Origin: CAZEJK01 sp964512045
Lineage (GTDB): Bacteria; Acidobacteriota; Thermoanaerobaculia; Thermoanaerobaculales; Sulfomarinibacteraceae
Direction: 5' to 3'
Assembly (NCBI GenBank): GCA_964512045.1
Contig: CAZEJK010000158.1
Span: 1-11,714, forward strand
DNA: 11,714 nt
The notes beneath the pieces were generated by a model, which was not told the origin of the DNA, made no database searches, and worked only from the letters and a program-made list of their open reading frames with translations. Below, piece by piece: positions 7,416 through 11,714 of the stretch (its first letter is position 1; each line of letters begins with the position of its first letter). Made by a program: the position numbers and the translations under genes.

Positions 7416-8835
7416 AACCACCATCTCCGATGCGCTGAAGGGAGATCCCTTCAGGCGTGAACACCAGCTCTCGAATCTCCTTGGAGTGCCCGATGCCGCG
7501 CGACTTCAGAACCGACAGGAGCTGCCGCCTCTGGTAGCCTGACACCTCGTGCTCAAGCAGCAGGATCGTATCCATCAACGAGGAGATCCCGATGTCGGCG
7601 CCGAGCGTGGGGTCGCCGGAGAGAACCAGGCTGGTCAAGAGCACCGTCACCTCGCGCTTCTTGAAGTCATCAAGCAAGCGGGTCAGCATCGCCTTGACCT
7701 CCGGTCCGCTCCCGACCGAAACCAGGTTGGTGATCGGGTCGATCACAACGATCTCCGTGTCCGACTCCACCGCCGTCGTCTGCAGGTCAGCGAGGTGCTG
7801 CTCCAACCCCTGCATCGACGGACGAGCCGCCCGCAGCTCGAGCTGCCCCGTTCGTACAGCCTCGTTCAGGTCGAGCCCGACGCTGGACATGTTCCGCCGC
7901 AGCTGATCCGGAGACTCCTCGAACGAGAAGTAAAGGCATCGGACCCCGGTTCGACTCGCCGACGCTGCCACGCTCGCCACAAGAGTTGTTTTCCCGGTTC
8001 CCGCTTGTCCGGCGATGAGCACTGCGGAGCCGCGGTATAGCCCTTGACCCGCCAGCATCTGGTCCAGCGCCGGCACCCCGGTAGAAAGACACTCGCTGCT
8101 CGCAGGGTGCATCAGATCAGCCGAGGTGATCGGGTACACCCGAAGCCCGTCCGACGTGATCACGAACGGGTACTCGTCGGTCCCATGTGCCGTCCCACGG
8201 TACTTCGCTACCCTCAGCCGGCGCGTGCTGACCTGTCCGTCCACGCGGTGGTCTAGGCGCAGCACGCAGTCGGCGAGGTACTCCTCCAGGCGGTGCAGCT
8301 CTCCAGAGGCCGCTCCGGTAAGCACCGTCGTCAGACCCAGCTCTGCACACCTGTGTGCCAGGCGCAGGAACTCCGCCCGGAGGATCCGATGGCTCTCGAA
8401 GTACGCGAAGAAACCGTCGAGCCCGTCGACGACCAGCCGCCGGGCACCGACCCTCGTCGCGGACCGCTCGATCGATGCCAGCAGGCCGTCCAAGGTGAAC
8501 GCGCCGACCTCCGTCATCTCCTGAAGCAAGAGGGGCACCGCGACGATCTCGAGCAGCCCGTTCGCCTCCAACGCATCCACGTCGCAGCCAACGGAGCTGG
8601 CGTCAACAGCAACCGCCTCCCGATGCTGCTCGACCACCACCAACACGCCCGGTTCCCCCTGCCCGGCACCGTGCTGGAGAAAGTCGAGGCCGAACACCGT
8701 CTTGCCACACCCCGGGTTCCCGGTCACCAGCGTCGTGCGGCCGGCAGGCAGGCCGCCGAACGTGATCTCATCTACGCCGGCGATCCCGCTGGCTGTCTTC
8801 ACGAGCTTGGGCGGATCGTGCCGCTCGACCACCAT
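7414..8835 (-). CDS. kaiC: KaiC-family double RecA-type ATPase / autokinase
   Basis: The 473-residue protein has two RecA/KaiC domains. CI carries Walker A GNPGCGKT (39-46), Walker B LVVDG with Asp137, and the CI end block YRGTAHGTDEYPF. CII carries Walker A GQAGTGKTT (276-284), catalytic FEE (Glu306, Glu307) and Walker B IVVIDP (Asp366). The segment GISSLMDTILLLE aligns with HISTITDTIILLQ of Synechococcus KaiC, placing Ser418-Ser419 at the Ser431/Thr432 phosphosites, so dual phosphorylation is possible. In CI the usual Glu-Glu pair is Glu69-Gln70, which may lower or change CI ATPase activity. The protein ends shortly after the CII core (EGISLQ), without the A-loop and tail that bind KaiA, and no kaiA is in the window. 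The start is ATG 8835, with GGAGG 10 bases upstream; a GTG at 8844 sits too close to that site. It is the first gene of the probable kaiC-kaiB-kinase operon. Confidence 0.93.
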   Translation of the reverse strand: MVVERHDPPKLVKTASGIAGVDEITFGGLPAGRTTLVTGNPGCGKTVFGLDFLQHGAGQGEPGVLVVVEQHREAVAVDASSVGCDVDALEANGLLEIVAVPLLLQEMTEVGAFTLDGLLASIERSATRVGARRLVVDGLDGFFAYFESHRILRAEFLRLAHRCAELGLTTVLTGAASGELHRLEEYLADCVLRLDHRVDGQVSTRRLRVAKYRGTAHGTDEYPFVITSDGLRVYPITSADLMHPASSECLSTGVPALDQMLAGQGLYRGSAVLIAGQAGTGKTTLVASVAASASRTGVRCLYFSFEESPDQLRRNMSSVGLDLNEAVRTGQLELRAARPSMQGLEQHLADLQTTAVESDTEIVVIDPITNLVSVGSGPEVKAMLTRLLDDFKKREVTVLLTSLVLSGDPTLGADIGISSLMDTILLLEHEVSGYQRRQLLSVLKSRGIGHSKEIRELVFTPEGISLQRIGDGG

Positions 8836-8929
8836 TCTCCTCACACCTCCAATGCCGACGGATCAACCCTCGCGCAGCGACCAGACGATCGTTTCAATCG
8901 CGCTGCCCCACCGAAGGTCTCCTGACCTC

Positions 8930-8960
8930 AGTATAGCTTTCTCTAAGAACACCTGAGCAA
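8930..8960 (-). promoter_or_regulatory. Candidate promoter of the kai operon with AT-rich upstream tract
   Basis: On the minus strand a good -10, TATACT (8930-8935), has a -35-like TTGCTC (8955-8960) at a long 19-base spacing. Directly upstream lies the AT-rich tract CATTTTTTATATGC (8964-8977), conspicuous in such GC-rich DNA and placed like an UP element. Expected leader is about 88 bases to the kaiC ATG. The wide spacing suggests an activator or an alternative -35. Confidence 0.45.
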
Positions 8961-8996
8961 GAATGCATATAAAAAATGGAAAGTTCTGACACGGAC

Positions 8997-9049
8997 GCGG
9001 GAACGGCGCGGCGAAAACGTCACTATGGTTGCGGCCCACGGACGAGTTG
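8997..9049. repeat. Dispersed repeat, copy B (partner at 1-53)
   Basis: This is the second copy of the 53-base repeat described at 1-53. It lies just past the nhaC stop codon and upstream of the AT-rich kai promoter region. The core GGTTGCGGCCC (9027-9037) is identical in both copies. No hairpin is shared by the two copies, so a terminator role is not supported. Confidence 0.4.
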
Positions 9050-9053
9050 ACAG

Positions 9054-10484
9054 CTAGCTCCCTGGCACCGTCTCGTCCTCACGCTTCCGCGGCGCGATCG
9101 CGAAACCAGTGAAGCCGTATAACAACGCGAACACGAACCCGAGGTAGCACATGATGGCCCACGGGGCGTACGCCAGCGTGTCCACCCCCAGCGTCCCGGC
9201 CATGAACACCCCGGCGATGCTCCACGGCACCAGCGGCACCACCACCGTGCCGCTGTCCTCGGTCGTCCGTGAGAGGTTCTTGGCCGCAAGCTGACGCCGC
9301 CGGTACGCCGGCGCGAACAGCTCGCCGGGGATCAGGATGCTGAGAAACGAGCTACCGGTCACCACGGCCACGGTGATCGCCGATGCCACGGTGGAGGCCA
9401 CCAGCTTGCCGGTGGTGTCCGCAAACCGCACCAGCCGCTCCAGGAGCACATCGAGCATCCCCGCGCGCTGCATGATCCCCCCGAACGCGAACGCACAGAA
9501 CGCGATCAGCGTCACGTGCATCATGCTCGCCATCCCGCCCCGGGTGAGCAGCGTGTCCACCAGCTCGTTGCCGGTCGCCGCGGTGTAGCCGGTCGCCATG
9601 GAAGCCACGGCAGCGCGCACTCCGGTCCCCTGGATCGCCATCGCCAGCACCACCGCCGTCACCGACGAGGCGAGCATCCCCGGGATCACCGGCAGACGGC
9701 GAACGGCGGCATAGAGCGTGATCAGCGGTGGCGCGAGCAGCAGCCAGTGGAACGTGAAGCCCGCCCGCAGGTCCGTGGTCAGCTGACCGGTCGTCTCGAG
9801 CTCCACGGCCCCGCCGACACCGGAGTTCAACCCGACCACGAGGTACACCGCCAACCCGATGCACCACGCCGGCGCGGTCGTCCACAGCGTGTGCCGGATG
9901 TGGTCATAGAGGTTGGCGCACGCCGCCACCGGTGCCAGGTTCGTCGTATCCGAGAACGGAGAGATCTTGTCGCCGAAGTACGCTCCGGCAACGATCGCAC
10001 CCGCGGCCTGACCGAGCGGCACCCCCAGCCCATGGGCCACCCCCATCAACGCCACACCCAAGGTTCCGACCGTACCGTACGACGTTCCGGTCACCACCGA
10101 AACGATCGAGCACACCACACACGCCGTGAGCAGGAACAGCTGCGGGGAGATCAGCTGGACGCCGTAGTACACCAGCATCGGGATCGTCCCGCATGCGATC
10201 CACGAGCCGATCAGGGCGCCGACAACGATGACGATCAGCATCGCCGGCATCCCCTTCATCATGCTCGCGAGGATCCCCTCCTCCATCTCCTTGTAGCCGT
10301 ACCCGAGCCGCCGGGCGATCATCCCGGCCACCACCGCCGCGGCGATCAGCAGCACCTCGGCTGCCAGCCGCAGCACGCCGTATCCCACCCCGAGCAGCAC
10401 CGCCATCGCCAGCAGCGGCGTCAACGCCTGCAGCAGCGTCGGCTGGCGATGCGGAACGGTCTCGTCTTCGACTGCTGGGTGCAT
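9054..10484 (-). CDS. nhaC: NhaC-family Na+/H+ antiporter
   Basis: Integral inner-membrane antiporter of 476 residues, the usual NhaC length, expected to exchange cytoplasmic Na+ for external H+ and protect against sodium and alkaline stress. About ten or more hydrophobic segments begin after a short cytoplasmic N-terminus. Diagnostic motifs are VTGTSYGTVGTLG (131-143) and the NhaC signature GDKISPFSDTTNLAP (171-185). Related malate/lactate antiporters of the same family share parts of these motifs, so the substrate is probable, not certain. The ATG at 10484 has GGGAG six bases upstream; the frame is also open to 10592 but without family-like residues or a better ribosome site. A MITE-like element ends 60 bases upstream and may carry or alter its promoter. 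The stop lies 218 bases before kaiC, on the same strand. Confidence 0.92.
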   Translation of the reverse strand: MHPAVEDETVPHRQPTLLQALTPLLAMAVLLGVGYGVLRLAAEVLLIAAAVVAGMIARRLGYGYKEMEEGILASMMKGMPAMLIVIVVGALIGSWIACGTIPMLVYYGVQLISPQLFLLTACVVCSIVSVVTGTSYGTVGTLGVALMGVAHGLGVPLGQAAGAIVAGAYFGDKISPFSDTTNLAPVAACANLYDHIRHTLWTTAPAWCIGLAVYLVVGLNSGVGGAVELETTGQLTTDLRAGFTFHWLLLAPPLITLYAAVRRLPVIPGMLASSVTAVVLAMAIQGTGVRAAVASMATGYTAATGNELVDTLLTRGGMASMMHVTLIAFCAFAFGGIMQRAGMLDVLLERLVRFADTTGKLVASTVASAITVAVVTGSSFLSILIPGELFAPAYRRRQLAAKNLSRTTEDSGTVVVPLVPWSIAGVFMAGTLGVDTLAYAPWAIMCYLGFVFALLYGFTGFAIAPRKREDETVPGS

Positions 10485-10490
10485 GGAGCG

Positions 10491-10495
10491 CTCCC
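10491..10495 (-). promoter_or_regulatory. Ribosome binding site of nhaC
   Basis: On the minus strand AGAAGGGAG precedes the ATG at 10484, with six bases after GGGAG. It decides the start over the upstream in-frame codon at 10592. Confidence 0.6.
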
Positions 10496-10544
10496 TTCTG
10501 GCCTCCCGGCCCTCCCGTCGCACCATACTGCCACTGCCACCTAA

Positions 10545-10724
10545 GGGCCCGCGCAGAAATAACTCCGGCATCTTCGCGCTCAACTGTGCCACAGATTTGG
10601 TTCGCCCGATCGAACGAAACCGCAGGCGTAGCCTTGCCTACGTTGAGGATTTCGTGAGTGAGGGCGGGCCGAAGATGTGGTGGAGGTGAGATGCGAGGCG
10701 TTGGAGTTATTTCTGCGCGAGCCC
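10545..10724. mobile_element. MITE-like non-autonomous transposable element (180 bp)
   Basis: The ends 10545-10566 and 10703-10724 are inverted repeats identical at 21 of 22 positions (shared core GCGCAGAAATAACTCC; the only difference is the fifth base). TAA flanks the element on both sides (10542-10544 and 10725-10727), as expected for a 3-bp target duplication. The 136-base interior has no plausible transposase and contains small hairpins (GTTCG/CGAAC near 10600, CGTAG/CTACG near 10627-10642). This is the architecture of a miniature element moved by a full-length IS elsewhere in the genome. A 3-bp TNA duplication fits some IS5-family groups, but I cannot assign the family. The element fills most of the 336-base space between nhaC and the secreted-protein gene. 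Confidence 0.8.
10556..10583 (-). promoter_or_regulatory. Possible outward promoter at the MITE end, facing nhaC
   Basis: On the minus strand TTGAGC (10578-10583) and TATTTC (10556-10561) are separated by 16 bases. The -10-like part lies inside the terminal inverted repeat. It would start a transcript about 65 bases before the nhaC ATG. The match to consensus is only fair. Confidence 0.25.
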
Positions 10725-10776
10725 TAAGCAGCGGTTTCTACGCCTCCAGCAGCGTCGGCTTCCGGTAGGTCAGCCC

Positions 10777-10818
10777 GTCGACGGGCCGTTCTCCTCAGGA
10801 CGGTCGGCTCCCGTCGAC
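10777..10818 (-). terminator. GC-rich hairpin after the secreted-protein gene, likely terminator
   Basis: GTCGACGGG (10777-10785) and CCCGTCGAC (10810-10818) form a 9-bp stem, which CCG/CGG can extend past a bulge. It begins a few bases after the stop codon of the secreted-protein gene. No T-tract follows. Two alternative structures overlap it: the 14-bp palindrome GCCCGTCGACGGGC (10773-10786) and a CGGTCG/CGACCG stem (10801-10820). Confidence 0.45.
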
Positions 10819-10820
10819 CG

Positions 10821-11390
10821 CTACTCTGCGCTGAAGCTCTGGAGCTCGACCGGGACCGGAGACGTCAGATGCACACGGAACGCCATGTCGTTGCCAGGAT
10901 GGGCGCCTGGGAACTCACTGCTGATGTACTGGTTGTAGAAGATCCCACCCGCGTACGGATCCGTCGTCTGCCACCGCGTCGCGGAGTTGGACGGCCCATC
11001 GAGCTGCAAGGTGTACTGACTCGCGGCCGACAGCACGATCCGGCAGCCACCCTCCGCGAGCACGAAGGAGTACCACTGATCCGCGTCCGTTGGCACACTC
11101 GTGAAGACCTGCTCGCACACCGCCTGCGAGGGATCGCTCAGATTCGTGTCGCCGGCGTAGATCCGAAGTGTCACCGTGCTCGTTTCATGGTTGACGCTCA
11201 GGTAGACATCCACCCGCTCGAGAATGCCCTCATCACCCGTGGTGAACGACTGGCCCACCGTGGGCGCGGACGCATACCCGTTCGACGACTCCTGGCTCAC
11301 GGTGTAGTCAGCAGCGCGAGCCGTCCCGGCCAGAACCATGACCACAGCAACCAGGACCACACACCAGTATCCACGCAACTTCCGACCCAT
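10821..11390 (-). CDS. Small secreted protein, jelly-roll / choice-of-anchor-like
   Basis: The 189-residue protein has a clear signal peptide: basic MGRKLR, hydrophobic core VVLVAVVMVLAG, and cleavage probably after TARA (residue 26). The mature part is rich in beta-strand patterns: GQSFTT near 46, ILERVDVYLSV, VTLRIYAG, WYSFVL, YTLQLDG and AFRVHLT, with TDPYAGG before the last strands. This resembles extracellular beta-sandwich domains seen in choice-of-anchor proteins. Cys92 and Cys116 could form a disulfide. It ends in SPVPVELQSFSAE, like the PVELxSFxA segment that precedes C-terminal sorting or adhesion domains in other phyla, but here the protein stops. The function is unknown; export to the envelope or medium is the only firm claim. 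ATG 11390 has GGAGGG upstream; the GTG at 11405 does not. Confidence 0.75.
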   Translation of the reverse strand: MGRKLRGYWCVVLVAVVMVLAGTARAADYTVSQESSNGYASAPTVGQSFTTGDEGILERVDVYLSVNHETSTVTLRIYAGDTNLSDPSQAVCEQVFTSVPTDADQWYSFVLAEGGCRIVLSAASQYTLQLDGPSNSATRWQTTDPYAGGIFYNQYISSEFPGAHPGNDMAFRVHLTSPVPVELQSFSAE

Positions 11391-11469
11391 ACACACACCC
11401 TCCACTTCTGTTCCAGATCGAGATGAGATCGTGCATCACGCCCAGAGAACCACCACCCAGCACTCCTCG

Positions 11470-11478
11470 ATTGTAGCA
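11470..11478 (-). promoter_or_regulatory. Candidate extended -10 promoter of the secreted-protein gene
   Basis: The minus strand reads TGCTACAAT, an extended -10 (TGn plus TACAAT), about 80 bases before the ATG at 11390. No convincing -35 is seen at 17 bases, which is common for extended -10 promoters. Confidence 0.4.
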
Positions 11479-11574
11479 ACCGCTCCGCCACACCGCGACG
11501 CCCCACAGTCGTCGCTCCACTTTCCACGCGGCCATCTCACAGCCGGCTGCCGCGCTGCCGTGCTCGCGCAGGGC

Positions 11575-11603
11575 TTGCACCCCGCGGCCAATCGAGTTAC
11601 GAT
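11575..11603 (+). promoter_or_regulatory. Promoter of the tRNA-Ala gene
   Basis: TTGCAC (11575-11580) and TACGAT (11598-11603) have an ideal 17-base spacing and place the start of transcription around 11610, shortly before the tRNA. Confidence 0.65.
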
Positions 11604-11620
11604 GCGCCTCCCAACCGTGT

Positions 11621-11696
<76 letters not shown>

Positions 11697-11714
11697 TCGA
11701 CCTGATCACGCCGC

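Noticed and set aside
8842..8844. GTG start for kaiC, three codons upstream of the chosen ATG
   Set aside because: The GGAGG site would be only one base away, too close for initiation.
8964..8981. Intrinsic terminator of nhaC (T-run on the minus strand)
   Set aside because: The T-run is not directly preceded by a stable GC-rich hairpin and fits better as an AT-rich upstream element of the kai promoter.
10485..10592. Longer nhaC start 36 codons upstream
   Set aside because: The extension runs through the MITE end, has Arg-rich unfamiliar sequence, and the ATG at 10484 has a good ribosome binding site.

Overview
The window is GC-rich DNA (only the intergenic spots are AT-rich), most likely a bacterial chromosome fragment from a draft or metagenome assembly: a 10-N scaffold gap lies at 1669-1678. 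Genes have Shine-Dalgarno sites, sigma70-like promoters can be proposed, and the one tRNA carries an encoded CCA. The taxon cannot be fixed from sequence alone. The secreted protein ending in VPVELQSFSAE and the KaiBC-histidine kinase module suggest an environmental GC-rich lineage such as Acidobacteriota, but this is a guess.

Layout. 1-231: leader of the first gene, with one copy of a dispersed repeat at the window edge. 232-2930 (+): P-type (P2A, Ca2+-like) ATPase, split by the gap. 2931-3135: convergent intergenic region with two related hairpins. 3136-8835 (-): four co-directional genes, transcribed in the order kaiC, kaiB, hybrid PAS/GAF histidine kinase, small CDF/TMEM163-like cation transporter. 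8836-9053: kai promoter region, an AT-rich island and the second repeat copy. 9054-10484 (-): nhaC Na+/H+ antiporter. 10545-10724: a 180-bp MITE-like element with 22-bp terminal inverted repeats and a TAA duplication, just upstream of nhaC. 10821-11390 (-): small secreted protein. 11621-11696 (+): tRNA-Ala(CGC) with its own promoter.

How the genes may work together. The central system is a KaiA-less KaiC-KaiB timer or stress switch. It is translationally joined (the kaiC stop lies inside the kaiB Shine-Dalgarno) and followed by a roughly 1050-residue hybrid histidine kinase with receiver domains at both ends, three PAS domains and one GAF domain. This KaiC keeps both P-loops and a Ser-Ser pair at the phosphosite, but it lacks the C-terminal KaiA-binding tail, and its first ATPase domain has Glu-Gln in place of the usual Glu-Glu. 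The operon is flanked by three ion transporters (P2A ATPase, CDF-like protein, NhaC). That raises the inference, not shown by the sequence, that the KaiBC-kinase module is tied to cation or salt stress.
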